Of a DNA stretch of 64,000 bases, positions 43,658-52,706 are shown piece after piece. A program made the position numbers and the translations under genes. Each line of letters begins with the position of its first letter. The stretch's first letter is position 1. Source of the stretch: Myxococcales bacterium (GTDB lineage: Bacteria > Myxococcota_A > Bradymonadia > UBA7976 > UBA1532); contig PCCS01000012.1 in NCBI GenBank assembly GCA_002731825.1, forward strand, positions 1-64,000. Reading direction: 5' to 3'. A model generated the notes under the pieces. The model was given only the letters and a program-made list of their open reading frames with translations. It searched no databases and was not told the DNA's origin.

Positions 43658-44374
43658 ATGGTTCGTATTTCGGCATTCGCTGCCTTACTTCTCTCCTTTG
43701 CATTGACCGGTTGTGAGAAACCCAGTGCGCCTCAAAGTGCGCCTGAGGAGACAAAACCTGTCGAGTCTGCCAAACCAAAAGCTGTCGCCAAAAATAAGAC
43801 GGCTGTGACACCGAAAGTATCGGATTCGAAGCGGAGCCCAGAGTGTTTGGCCGCACTCGATTCCGTCAAAGCCCTCAAAGCCGCCGGCAAAGCCAGTCCA
43901 GAGGACATCAAAAAAGCGGTTGGCGAAGCCATGAATGTCTGTGCTAAAGCACACCCAACAGCGGCCAAAAAAGGCGCGACTCCAGACAAGCCCGTTGAGC
44001 CTGCTGTTCCGGCTGGTACCCCCCCAGAAGGCCTCGCTGGCCGCTGGACCATCGATCCCAAAGGGATTGAGGCCCTACCCGAATTCCAGAAACTACCTGA
44101 AGGTCAGCGTGCGATGACCATGCAGATGTTTCAAAATCTCAAGATGGAGATCCAGTTTGGCAGTAATGAACTTGCGACCAATGGCACGTTCATGGGCCAG
44201 CTCCGCGCAGAAAAAACAGCGTACAAGACCTTAAAACGCGAGGGTAACGTACTGACCATTGAGACCAAGAAGGGTGACAAGGTTGCATCTCAAATCTGGA
44301 CCATCGACGGCGACCGTCTGCTGATTAAAGATGTGACAAAAAATAACACATTGGTCTTGAAGAGGATGCAGTAA
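43658..44374 (+). CDS. Lipoprotein, second of the tandem paralogous pair
   Basis: The product begins MVRISAFAALLLSFALTGC, with lipobox ALTGC and about 220 mature residues. The first part is Ala/Lys/Pro-rich and low-complexity to about residue 125, with a helical Cys-containing insert (PECLAALDSVKALKAAGKA). The C-terminal domain parallels the preceding gene: LAGRWTIDPKGI, LPEGQRAMTMQM, NGTFMGQLRAEKTAYKTL, REGNVLTIETK and GDRLLIKD. The ATG at 43658 follows AAGGGAG. It ends six bases from the convergent DUF2330 gene. Confidence 0.75.
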   Translation: MVRISAFAALLLSFALTGCEKPSAPQSAPEETKPVESAKPKAVAKNKTAVTPKVSDSKRSPECLAALDSVKALKAAGKASPEDIKKAVGEAMNVCAKAHPTAAKKGATPDKPVEPAVPAGTPPEGLAGRWTIDPKGIEALPEFQKLPEGQRAMTMQMFQNLKMEIQFGSNELATNGTFMGQLRAEKTAYKTLKREGNVLTIETKKGDKVASQIWTIDGDRLLIKDVTKNNTLVLKRMQ

Positions 44375-44380
44375 CGGCTC

Positions 44381-46120
44381 TTAAAGCTTGGCTTTCCTCA
44401 CTCTCCATAAGCCGATGAGCACCATGAGCATCCAGAGCGAGCCCGACTGAGGTCCATGACTTTGGCATCCTCCGCCGCTGCCGCTCGATGTCATCATCCC
44501 TTGAGGACGCGTCGCCGGGTCGATAGGCTCTTGGGTCATATCCATTTGATCGTCCACCATATCTACTGGCATGGGGTCCATTGCAGTCACCCGGCCTGGA
44601 TAGGGCAGATTAGGCTCTCTTAATTCAATGCTCGATAAGTCGAGCATATTCGCGGCCGTTGATGCGACGCAGGTTGGCGTGAGCATGCCTTGTGCATCGA
44701 TGTTTGGGATTGCGACAAAACCCTGCTGACATCGGCATGCTGGAAATCCATTCAAGGTGAGGCATTCTCCGTTTTGGCCACAGAAGTTCCCCGACGAACA
44801 TAGGTCTGGAAATTGGATTTGCCCTGAGTCCATCGGCGCGCTGCTAAAATCAATGCGCGCATCTCCACACGAGACGATTTGTCGTCCTTGGGGATCAAAA
44901 CCGGCCCTCGCTATGGTGCCATCCACGCAAGCGCAACCAGCGCGCTGTTGTCCCTGCGCCTGATCGAGTTCGGCGCACCGACCACCCGCGCCGCACGCTT
45001 CAAAGGCACAGGCATCCACCTCGGGTAATTCGCCATTATCGCAGAGGTTTTCTTCCTCAGCGTTGCGTTCTGATTCAATCACATGAATGTTCGATACATC
45101 AGGGCCATCAATCCGCTCGAAGATGGGGTCGATGTCCATCTCTTCAGGGCTGAGTCGCGTGTACAACCGCGTGATATACGGCTTGCTTGCTAGGAGTTCA
45201 GCCAGAGCATCACGGGCGTCAATCCCTTCTTGGCCCACCCGATCAGGTACGACGCTATCGCGGACCATCTCTACGAGTCTTTCTGTTGGCTCGGCGAGCT
45301 CTGTGACGAATCCTTTTCCACCAGCGGCATCGACCTTTCGCGCGACCAAAGGCAAATAATTGTTCTCCCATCGATTAAAGTCCATCACCACTTCATCATC
45401 ACCGATGGCGATATCAGGTACATTTCGTGCTCCATATTTCTGGTCGCCGAGAATCCAAACTTTCACACCCATTTCTAGCTGAGCTGCCACGGCTGTGAGC
45501 CGGAGTGGGATGGCAGGATTCGCGGCTGTGTAGGTCATCTTAATGGGCTGAATTGAATCAGTGTCTTCGCCCGGAGCCAGTTTCATTGCCAGAAACTTCA
45601 TATTTTCTGCAGTGTATAAGGCAATAAAAGGTTCCATGGCAGGTATAATTCGGTATTCATTGTCTCTCAGCCACTGCACAAGTTCTCTTGGGTCTGCGGA
45701 CTGGAGTGTGACCGTGTCGAATGGGCCAACCCGCCGTTGATCTAAGACGATCACAGGATCACCGCCATCCTCACCAGCTCGATTGGCAGCAGGCGCGTCG
45801 GCTTCAAGGAAAAAACAATCGTCTTGGAAATTCCACTGCGGTTCTGTCACTAAGTCCAAGGCGTTAAACGACATAGACTGCCAGGTGTCGAGATCTGGGA
45901 CGGCGGGTACAGGGACGATCCATGCAAACGCGTCTGGAGCACCTTGATATTGGATCTCTACGTAACTGGTGACTGTGTTCTCATCTTCTTGGACGAAAAT
46001 GATTCTCTCAGCCTGCTGATCCACAGGTTGGGCATTACAGAAAAAACCACCACATGCAGCGGCTACAGATGGTGCAATAAGCCCAATCCAAAAAGCGGTA
46101 ATCACGTTCAATTTAGCCAT
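44381..46120 (-). CDS. DUF2330 protein with EGF-like part and MYXO-CTERM-like tail
   Basis: The product is 579 residues. It has a signal peptide (MAKLNVITAFWIGLIAPS) and a mature start ACGGFFCNAQPVDQQAERI typical of DUF2330 proteins. The DUF2330 domain extends to about residue 350 (YVEIQYQGAPDAFAWIVPVP). Two Cys-rich EGF-like segments follow (CGAGGRCAELDQ, CGQNGECLTLNGFPACRC). The tail has Gly/Ser-rich GGGCQSHG, a hydrophobic helix (SLWMLMVLIGLW) and RVRKAKL, which fits a MYXO-CTERM sorting signal. It should be at the cell surface. GGGA precedes the ATG. It is divergent from its paralogue at 46285. Confidence 0.87.
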   Translation of the reverse strand: MAKLNVITAFWIGLIAPSVAAACGGFFCNAQPVDQQAERIIFVQEDENTVTSYVEIQYQGAPDAFAWIVPVPAVPDLDTWQSMSFNALDLVTEPQWNFQDDCFFLEADAPAANRAGEDGGDPVIVLDQRRVGPFDTVTLQSADPRELVQWLRDNEYRIIPAMEPFIALYTAENMKFLAMKLAPGEDTDSIQPIKMTYTAANPAIPLRLTAVAAQLEMGVKVWILGDQKYGARNVPDIAIGDDEVVMDFNRWENNYLPLVARKVDAAGGKGFVTELAEPTERLVEMVRDSVVPDRVGQEGIDARDALAELLASKPYITRLYTRLSPEEMDIDPIFERIDGPDVSNIHVIESERNAEEENLCDNGELPEVDACAFEACGAGGRCAELDQAQGQQRAGCACVDGTIARAGFDPQGRQIVSCGDARIDFSSAPMDSGQIQFPDLCSSGNFCGQNGECLTLNGFPACRCQQGFVAIPNIDAQGMLTPTCVASTAANMLDLSSIELREPNLPYPGRVTAMDPMPVDMVDDQMDMTQEPIDPATRPQGMMTSSGSGGGCQSHGPQSGSLWMLMVLIGLWRVRKAKL

Positions 46121-46154
46121 GTTCCCAGTCCCTCCCTCGAGCATTGAATCTGTC

Positions 46155-46170
46155 CCAAAGTCCACTTTGG
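46155..46170. promoter_or_regulatory. 16-bp dyad between the divergent DUF2330 genes
   Basis: CCAAAGT-CC-ACTTTGG is a perfect 7-2-7 inverted repeat in the 164-base shared upstream region, 35 bases before one start and 115 before the other. It could control both genes. Confidence 0.4.
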
Positions 46171-46284
46171 CTTCGGACCTCCTGGCTGCAGTATGTGAAA
46201 AAAAACAGGGTGTGGTCAATCATTTGTGTAAGACTCGCCGCAATCTGCGTCTGGTCCCACGCAATACCTTTGGGAGATATACTT

Positions 46285-47949
46285 ATGCCCTTTATACTGA
46301 TTCTCTGTCTCTTACTTTCACCGGCGGCCGCTCTTGCCTGCGGTGGACTTTTTTGTAACGCGCGAACGCCCGTCAACCAGGCCGCCGAGCGAATTTTATT
46401 CTCGAAGATCGACGACGGTTTGGAAATGCATGTTCGGATCACCTACCAAGGCCCGCCCACTGAGTTTGGCTGGCTTTTACCGGTGCCCCGTGATGTAGAA
46501 TACGGTTTGTCGACCGACCAATTATTCACTCAGCTCGATAATCAGTTTGGACCTCGTTTTAATCTGAGAACAGAAGTCGATGATGACTGCATCTTCGATT
46601 CTCGAAATGGGGCGGAACCAGAGCTTTTTGAGGCGGGAGGAGCAGACACGGGTGTGCAAGATGACGGGGCTGACTCGGTGGCGGTTTTGTCCCGAGAAGC
46701 CGTTGGACCCTATGACCTGTCGGTTCTTCTTCCCACGTCTGTCGATGCGTTACGAGATTGGCTCGACGCAAACGAATACCAGATTCCCGATGCAGCTGAT
46801 GCAACGCTCGCACCCTACGTTGAAATGGGCAGTGCGTTTATTGCCCTGAAGCTTCTCCCAGCGGCTGACAGCGGTGATGTGCAGCCCTTGAGCTTACGTT
46901 TTGCGGGTGACATTCCAGCGGTACCCATCGTGCCCACATCGGTGGCCGCCAATCCCGATATGGGCATCATTGTTCACTTGCTGGCAGATGCCCGAGGGGT
47001 GTCGACAAATTACCGGCACGTGGCCATTAATGAATCGACCATCGATTGGGGTAATCGTGGTTCAAATTACCCAGATGTTGTCAGTCAAGCCGTCGATGAA
47101 GCCGGTGGACAAGCTTTTGTGACCGATTTTGCCGGGGCCCATGAAAGTGCTGTCTTTCTGGCGACTGTCAGCGAGGATGCGCTCGATGCCATTCGACGGA
47201 TTGGACCCTCTGATGATGGCGCTTTTCTCTGGGGTCGGATCGAGTCTATTCTAAGGTCTGAACTGAATCAGAATGACAGCGATCTAGCCCGGATCGCCCG
47301 GGGCGTAATCTCACTCCCGGAGACCATCGACATTAATGAATTCTTAATGAGACCTCGACGCTTCGAAGGCAGTCCTTCGGCCGACTTAATCCAGGTCGAC
47401 ATCGACGCATTAGTGGCGCGACTCGGGTCAGAGATTAATGATGTGCGACAGGGGATAGGTGCCTTGTTTAGCCGAAATCCATATCTCACACGGCTCTATT
47501 CCACCATGAGTCCAGAGGAGATGACTGTTGACCCGGTATTTGCCTGGAATCGAGATTTGGAAAGTCAATCAAACGTGTATAATGCTGTGCGCCGCGTGTC
47601 GTGTGTCATGGGTCGCCCAGACTGGGACAATGCAATCATCGAGACGGAAAGTGGGCTCCGTTTTCGCGAGCGAGATGGGGCTAATCCCAACGTGATTGTC
47701 CGTCAGGAAGGTGAGACGATTCGCCAATCAGACGTGCCCGGTGCGTCGGTGATCGAGATTCAGATGCCCGCAGGACAAACTCAGGTGGTCACCGACAATC
47801 GCCCTGAAATTAGCCAGAAATTAGCCATAGGCTCCAACACAGGGTGCGCCTGTAGCTCAGCGAATAATGATCAGTCATCAGGGTTGATTTGGTTTGCATT
47901 ACTCTGTCTTTGGCCTCTGCATCGCCGGGTTCGCTTCCAGCGTTCGTAG
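46285..47949 (+). CDS. DUF2330 protein with MYXO-CTERM-like tail
   Basis: The product is 554 residues. The signal peptide (MPFILILCLLLSPAAALA) is followed by CGGLFCNARTPVNQAAERI, the same start as its paralogue. The DUF2330 domain contains HVRITYQGPPTEFGWLLPVP. A long, mostly helical middle (DALDAIRRIGPSDDG, SDLARIARGVISLPE) replaces the EGF-like part. The C-terminus has GCACSSA, a hydrophobic helix (GLIWFALLCLWPL) and a basic tail (HRRVRFQRS), a MYXO-CTERM-like signal. The ATG at 46285 is chosen for GGGAGA seven bases upstream and for the signal peptide; the longer frame adds 47 residues without a signal. Confidence 0.85.
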   Translation: MPFILILCLLLSPAAALACGGLFCNARTPVNQAAERILFSKIDDGLEMHVRITYQGPPTEFGWLLPVPRDVEYGLSTDQLFTQLDNQFGPRFNLRTEVDDDCIFDSRNGAEPELFEAGGADTGVQDDGADSVAVLSREAVGPYDLSVLLPTSVDALRDWLDANEYQIPDAADATLAPYVEMGSAFIALKLLPAADSGDVQPLSLRFAGDIPAVPIVPTSVAANPDMGIIVHLLADARGVSTNYRHVAINESTIDWGNRGSNYPDVVSQAVDEAGGQAFVTDFAGAHESAVFLATVSEDALDAIRRIGPSDDGAFLWGRIESILRSELNQNDSDLARIARGVISLPETIDINEFLMRPRRFEGSPSADLIQVDIDALVARLGSEINDVRQGIGALFSRNPYLTRLYSTMSPEEMTVDPVFAWNRDLESQSNVYNAVRRVSCVMGRPDWDNAIIETESGLRFRERDGANPNVIVRQEGETIRQSDVPGASVIEIQMPAGQTQVVTDNRPEISQKLAIGSNTGCACSSANNDQSSGLIWFALLCLWPLHRRVRFQRS

Positions 47950-48017
47950 AGGGGAACGACGGTGACAATTCCGTGAGGAGAGTTGTCCCAATATGCTCAT
48001 TGTGCTAGGCAGCCTCA

Positions 48018-48812
48018 ATGTCTGGACTTTCAATTAATCCTCGTGCTCGTCCTCTCCGATACTCTGGTGAGGGTCCGGGCGTTTTACTTCTTCATGGTTT
48101 GACGGGAAGCCCGTACACTTTCGGCCCTTTAGCGCGCGCTTTGTCGGAACAAGGCTACGACGTCAGCGCACCCTTGCTGCCGGGTCATGGCACAACACCA
48201 AATCATTTGCGCTACACGGGCTGGAATGACTGGCTTGTCGCAGCCCGTCGGTCATTCGATGAGCTGTCAGCGCGCCATGAGAAAGTATTTATTATCGGCT
48301 TTTCAATGGGCGCACTGCTCTCGACTGTCATCGCTCAAGAGCGAGGGCAGAGAGTCGGTGGACTTGTGGCCATGGCAGTCCCTCTCGAACTGGATTTAAA
48401 AAGCCAGACGGTGCTGTCTTTGGCGCGCAAGATTCCTATCGCTGCAGTCTATCCGTTCGTAAAGAAAGCCAATGGACCGGATGTGTCAGATCCCGCTATT
48501 GCTGCATCCATGCCCAGCTATGACCGCACGCCCATCAGCGCCGCAGCAAGCATGCTCGATGGACAGGGGCTCGCGGCAGATCGGGTGCAACGTTTGAGTG
48601 TGCCAGTTCTTGTTCTTCATGGGCGCAGCGACCATGTCGCGCCCGTGCGAAATGCTCGAGTTTTCTATGATCTCCTGGAGACGCCGAACCGCCGCTTGAT
48701 CATTTACCCGAAAAGCTGGCATATCCTCCCATTGGATGTTGAGCATGAACAAGTTGAAGCCGACATACTCGATTTTCTAAGAGCACCGGAGCGTCTAGGT
48801 CTAATTGATTGA
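48018..48812 (+). CDS. Alpha/beta hydrolase, esterase or monoacylglycerol lipase type
   Basis: The 264-residue product is cytosolic. VLLLHGLTGSPYTFGPLARAL holds the oxyanion loop (described as HGLTGSP), GFSMGALLSTV holds the nucleophile Ser, LHGRSDHVAP the acidic residue, and KSWHILPLDVE the catalytic His. The size and LPGHGTTP segment fit the Est30/monoacylglycerol lipase group. It ends 10 bases before glpK, so the esterase may release the glycerol that GlpK phosphorylates (inference). Confidence 0.85.
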   Translation: MSGLSINPRARPLRYSGEGPGVLLLHGLTGSPYTFGPLARALSEQGYDVSAPLLPGHGTTPNHLRYTGWNDWLVAARRSFDELSARHEKVFIIGFSMGALLSTVIAQERGQRVGGLVAMAVPLELDLKSQTVLSLARKIPIAAVYPFVKKANGPDVSDPAIAASMPSYDRTPISAAASMLDGQGLAADRVQRLSVPVLVLHGRSDHVAPVRNARVFYDLLETPNRRLIIYPKSWHILPLDVEHEQVEADILDFLRAPERLGLID

Positions 48813-48822
48813 GGGAGACATC

Positions 48823-50301
48823 ATGAGCAAATACGTAATGGCTATCGACCAGGGTACCACCGGTACAACCGTACTCATTCTTGACCATTCGTTGGCTGTC
48901 CTTGGCCGTCATACCGTTGAGTTTGCTCAAATTTACCCACAGCCGGGCTGGGTTGAGCATGAGCCCGCCGCGATCTGGGAGTCTGTTGTTGCCGCCGTCG
49001 GTGGCGCGGTCGCTCACGCGGGCATCGCGACAGATCAAATTGCCGGGATTGGCATCACCAATCAACGTGAAACAGCTGTGATTTGGGATAGAGAGACGGG
49101 CGATTCAATTCATAACGCCATCGTCTGGCAATGTCGTCGGACAGCTGGTGTGTGTCAGACGCTGACTCAAGACGGCCACGGAGATTTCATCCGAGAGCGG
49201 ACAGGGCTGGTCATCGATGCCTATTTTGCTGGCACGAAAGCGGCTTGGCTCCTCGATAATGTCCCCGGTGCTCGGCAGCGGGCGGCGAAAGGTGAGCTTG
49301 CATTTGGGACCATCGACTCGTTTCTTGTTTGGAAGCTGACGTCAGGTCAAAGTCATGTCACGGATGTCTCCAACGCATGCCGCACAATGCTGATGAATTT
49401 ACACACACGTCAGTGGGATGACGAGCTTCTTAAACTCCTTCAGGTTCCTAAAAGCGTTCTTCCCGAGATTCGCACGTGCAGTGAAGTCTATGGGACGACC
49501 ATTGGCTTTCCGGGTCTACCGGATGGGATTCCGGTGGCGGGCATGGCTGGCGATCAACAATCAGCTCTTTTCGGCCAGGCCTGCTTTGGTCTAGGCGAAG
49601 CGAAGTGTACCTACGGTACCGGTGCATTCCTTCTCATGAACACGGGCGACCAAGCGGTTCCGAGTCAAAACGGTTTGTTAACAACAGTCGGTTGGCAGAT
49701 TGGCGACGAGGTGACCTATGCTTTGGAAGGCTCGGCCTTCATCGCCGGTGCCGCCGTTCAATGGCTCCGAGATGGTCTCGAGTTGATCGAATCAGCGCCG
49801 GAGGTCGAAGCGTTAGCCAAGCAGGTCGATGACACAGGCGGCGTGTACTTTGTCCCGGCGTTAACTGGCCTAGGGACTCCCCATTGGAGACCGGATGCGC
49901 GAGGGCTTATCACTGGACTCACCCGCGGTACGACGAAGGCCCACATTGCCCGTGCAACACTGGAAGGCATCGCATTTCAGAACTACGATATTCTCGACGC
50001 CATGAGCCAAGATCTGAATCGACCTCTCACTCAATTGAAGGTCGACGGAGGGGCTGCGGCCAATGATTTGCTCATGCAATTTCAGGCCGATCTTCTCGGC
50101 GTCGAGTTGGTACGACCCACGATGCTCGAGACCACGGCGCTTGGGGCAGCATTCCTTGCCGGGCTCGCCGTTGGCGTTTGGGCGGATTTGAGTGCGGTCA
50201 AAGACGCCTGGCAAGAAAATGCCCGTTTTCAGCGGACCATGTCCGAGGGAGAAGTTGCGTGTGCGCTTACGGGTTGGCGGACAGCTGTCGAGAAGAGTTA
50301 G
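48823..50301 (+). CDS. glpK: Glycerol kinase
   Basis: GlpK phosphorylates glycerol at sn-3. The 492-residue FGGY-family product begins YVMAIDQGTTGTTVLIL (phosphate-1 motif) and has GITNQRETAVIWDRETG, CTYGTGAFLLMNTGD and the late VDGGAAANDLLMQFQADLLG. GAGGGAG lies just upstream of the ATG at 48823; a TTG at 48805 would overlap the esterase gene. No glpF or glpD is seen nearby, so glycerol entry or oxidation genes must be elsewhere. Confidence 0.96.
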   Translation: MSKYVMAIDQGTTGTTVLILDHSLAVLGRHTVEFAQIYPQPGWVEHEPAAIWESVVAAVGGAVAHAGIATDQIAGIGITNQRETAVIWDRETGDSIHNAIVWQCRRTAGVCQTLTQDGHGDFIRERTGLVIDAYFAGTKAAWLLDNVPGARQRAAKGELAFGTIDSFLVWKLTSGQSHVTDVSNACRTMLMNLHTRQWDDELLKLLQVPKSVLPEIRTCSEVYGTTIGFPGLPDGIPVAGMAGDQQSALFGQACFGLGEAKCTYGTGAFLLMNTGDQAVPSQNGLLTTVGWQIGDEVTYALEGSAFIAGAAVQWLRDGLELIESAPEVEALAKQVDDTGGVYFVPALTGLGTPHWRPDARGLITGLTRGTTKAHIARATLEGIAFQNYDILDAMSQDLNRPLTQLKVDGGAAANDLLMQFQADLLGVELVRPTMLETTALGAAFLAGLAVGVWADLSAVKDAWQENARFQRTMSEGEVACALTGWRTAVEKS

Positions 50302-50318
50302 TGGAGTGGATGCTCTTT

Positions 50319-50366
50319 GGTCACGTATATAACCTACCTGCCTGGGGGACTTTTTGTCGCGTGACC
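50319..50366. repeat. Inverted repeat between convergent glpK and DUF2817 genes
   Basis: GGTCACG (50319-50325) and CGTGACC (50360-50366) are perfect arms with a 34-base loop. A palindrome CGCCTAGGCG at 50390-50399 lies nearby. They may help end transcription, but there is no T-run. Confidence 0.3.
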
Positions 50367-50406
50367 TTGCCGTAGAGTCTTGACGTGCACGCCTAGGCGC
50401 ATGGTT

Positions 50407-51492
50407 TCATTTAAAAGTCTGTTTTTGGACTTGTTGTAAGAGTTCAATACCTCGATGTAACACAGCGACGCGCCATCGGTCAGTCCCTGGGCCAAAGGCA
50501 TCGAGTAGCCCTTGTTTGGAGCTGTGTTTTAAGTGACCGTCTCCCCATTGATGCCAGCGATTTTCCTGACGCAGCGCATAGAGCACCTTTAAACCGGCAA
50601 TAGTCCCAAATTCCTGGGTGATAAAATCGACTTTCGCGTGTCCTAATTGCCGACATACAGCCGCTGGGTGTCCCCCGTTGATCTGGTAGGCAATGGATTG
50701 GTCAGCATCCCACGGCGCAATTCGGTCTCCGAAAAGCGAGTGAAGCTTTTGGTACACAGGATCGTCTTTGCCGGCATCGATGAGCAGTGTATCTTCTCCG
50801 GATTTACCCAGACCGGTATGCACATCGATGGCGCAGACCGACTCGACATGCCCCAGCGCCGTCTCGAGCCATTGGAGATATTTTTGGGGCCCTTCTTCAA
50901 GTTTTTGTCCGCCGAAAAACAAGCCCTTAGGATAGACGTACTGACCTTCGGTAATCGCCTGTTTCAAGGTGCTATAACCGTGTTGGACAATTTTCGCTAA
51001 GCTTCTCAGCAAGAAAAAGTCAAAGCGTGGACCACTCTGGGGGTTGAGGGTGGAATTCATCGCTTCGTATCCGTCCGATACGCCCTCGTACGGTGAACCG
51101 TCCGGTATGAAGTTGCGATTGAGATCGACATTGCTCTCGTTTACTCGTCGGACCCAGGCCATCCCATATGGATTGAGCACATGGACGAAAACGACGGCAT
51201 CGGCGTCTCCCGGAGTACAAATCCCATTTGCGATGGCTGCCAATTGAATGGCTGAACCGGCAAACCCTTCGACCCCATGGGTTCCCGAGATATGGAGGAT
51301 GACCCGTTTCGCCTCGAGAGACCCGAACCATCCAATATCTATAGATAATGGGCCTCCATCTGGTCCGAGAGCGGTGATGGGCAATTCGGTATGAACGCCA
51401 CCTTCGCTTGAGACCAGGTCTAAGAAGCGGGCTCTCGCCTCTGAATAACTACTCGAAAACCACTTTTGATCGTACAAAACCACAGCCCCCAT
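50407..51492 (-). CDS. DUF2817 (M14-like zinc carboxypeptidase) protein
   Basis: The product is 361 residues without a signal peptide. LHISGTHGVEGFAGSAIQLA holds the H-x2-E zinc motif of the DUF2817/M14 fold, RRVNESNVDLNRNF the substrate-binding N-R-N motif, and CAIDVHTGLG the third zinc His. The late ITQEFGTIAG carries the likely catalytic Glu. The natural substrate is unknown; peptide or amide hydrolysis is expected. It converges on glpK. Confidence 0.85.
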   Translation of the reverse strand: MGAVVLYDQKWFSSSYSEARARFLDLVSSEGGVHTELPITALGPDGGPLSIDIGWFGSLEAKRVILHISGTHGVEGFAGSAIQLAAIANGICTPGDADAVVFVHVLNPYGMAWVRRVNESNVDLNRNFIPDGSPYEGVSDGYEAMNSTLNPQSGPRFDFFLLRSLAKIVQHGYSTLKQAITEGQYVYPKGLFFGGQKLEEGPQKYLQWLETALGHVESVCAIDVHTGLGKSGEDTLLIDAGKDDPVYQKLHSLFGDRIAPWDADQSIAYQINGGHPAAVCRQLGHAKVDFITQEFGTIAGLKVLYALRQENRWHQWGDGHLKHSSKQGLLDAFGPGTDRWRVAVLHRGIELLQQVQKQTFK

Positions 51493-51576
51493 AAACGGAT
51501 TCAGACCCAGATGGCGTATACCAAGGGCCGTGGTAACTTACAAATAGGCTGGGACGGTCTCAGTTGACCGCTTGGC

Positions 51577-52431
51577 TTAGAACAAGTAGGCGGCGAGGCG
51601 TTTTCTATGGGTAATGACCAGTGGATCATCCATACCGACGGCTTCAAAGAGCGAAAGCATTGCTTTCCGTCCACCATCATCGCGGAAACTGCGATCGTGT
51701 TTGACAACTTCAAGAAACGAGTCGAGCGCAGCGTTCATTTCACCCGCGACGGCGTATGTCGCCCCAAGTCGATACCACGCGTCCACGTTCTTCGGATCGG
51801 TGTTGGTCGCGGAGACCAGGGCTGCTAAGTCACCAGCGTCGCTCGAAAAGTTCAATACCCCCCGCAGTTTCTCTGCATTGGAGTACATCGGGTTGCCTTC
51901 AGTGATCTTGTCTAGCCAGCCGAGTGCAGCCCCTTCATCACCGTGTCCAAGTGCGAGTCGGGCCATTCCAAGCAGCGCTTCGCCATCTTCAGAATCACCC
52001 TCTAACACGGTCCGAAACGCGCCTGCTGCAGCGTCGGTATCTCCACGCGCGAGAGCACGCTTTGCCAATTCAATGGGCGCGATTTCAGGGGCTTCTACGT
52101 GCCGTTCCACCAGGGCTCGAATCGCAGACTCCGGCTGAGCGCCTTGAAACCCATCCACGGGTCGGCCGCCTTTGAAGAGATAGACTGTCGGGACAGATTG
52201 GACTCTGAGTGCCATGGCGACCTGAGGGGCTTTGTCGATGTCGACTTTGACCAGTTCAAACCGACCTTCATATTCCTTGGCCAGTGTCTCTAGGATGGGC
52301 CCGATGGTCTTACAGGGGCCACACCACGTCGCCCAACAATCGAGGAGGACTGGTACCTCCTGGCTACGGAGGAGTACCCGTTCTTGAAAATCTGCATCGC
52401 CAGCGTTGTACACGTACGTCTGCTCGTCCAT
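51577..52431 (-). CDS. Thioredoxin-TPR chaperone of the CnoX/YbbN type
   Basis: The 284-residue product has an N-terminal thioredoxin domain (PVLLDCWATWCGPCKTIGPI, with WCGPC) and a C-terminal TPR-like part (LAKRALARGDTDAAAGAF, EALLGMARLALGHGDEGAAL). Length and layout match YbbN/CnoX, a holdase that also has redox activity in some species; E. coli YbbN has a degenerate SxxC site, whereas here the WCGPC is intact. The start at 52431 follows GGAGAG; the longer frame to 52470 is not needed. It diverges from fbaB. Confidence 0.88.
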   Translation of the reverse strand: MDEQTYVYNAGDADFQERVLLRSQEVPVLLDCWATWCGPCKTIGPILETLAKEYEGRFELVKVDIDKAPQVAMALRVQSVPTVYLFKGGRPVDGFQGAQPESAIRALVERHVEAPEIAPIELAKRALARGDTDAAAGAFRTVLEGDSEDGEALLGMARLALGHGDEGAALGWLDKITEGNPMYSNAEKLRGVLNFSSDAGDLAALVSATNTDPKNVDAWYRLGATYAVAGEMNAALDSFLEVVKHDRSFRDDGGRKAMLSLFEAVGMDDPLVITHRKRLAAYLF

Positions 52432-52706
52432 TGCTCTCTCCTTATTACCTTTGGCAAGGACATTAGACACGACCTCATGAAATGCAAGTCCTCAAAGCAG
52501 ATTATCTCATGAAAACAGGCATCATCTCCGTTGAAACGAGCTAAATTTTCTCGATGCCCAGTCTCTCGGACATCCAACCAGCGCCAGCGCAGGCTACAGA
52601 GATGTGACTCTAAAGGAGAAAATAGGCGATCGAACGGGTTGCTGCTGGTGAACTGATTTGATAGACCTGGGGCCACAAACCAACCTGCCTAACATAGGAA
52701 CGTACA

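Noticed and set aside
46144-46284. 47-residue N-terminal extension of the second DUF2330 protein
   Set aside because: It has no ribosome site and would bury the signal peptide that starts at 46285.
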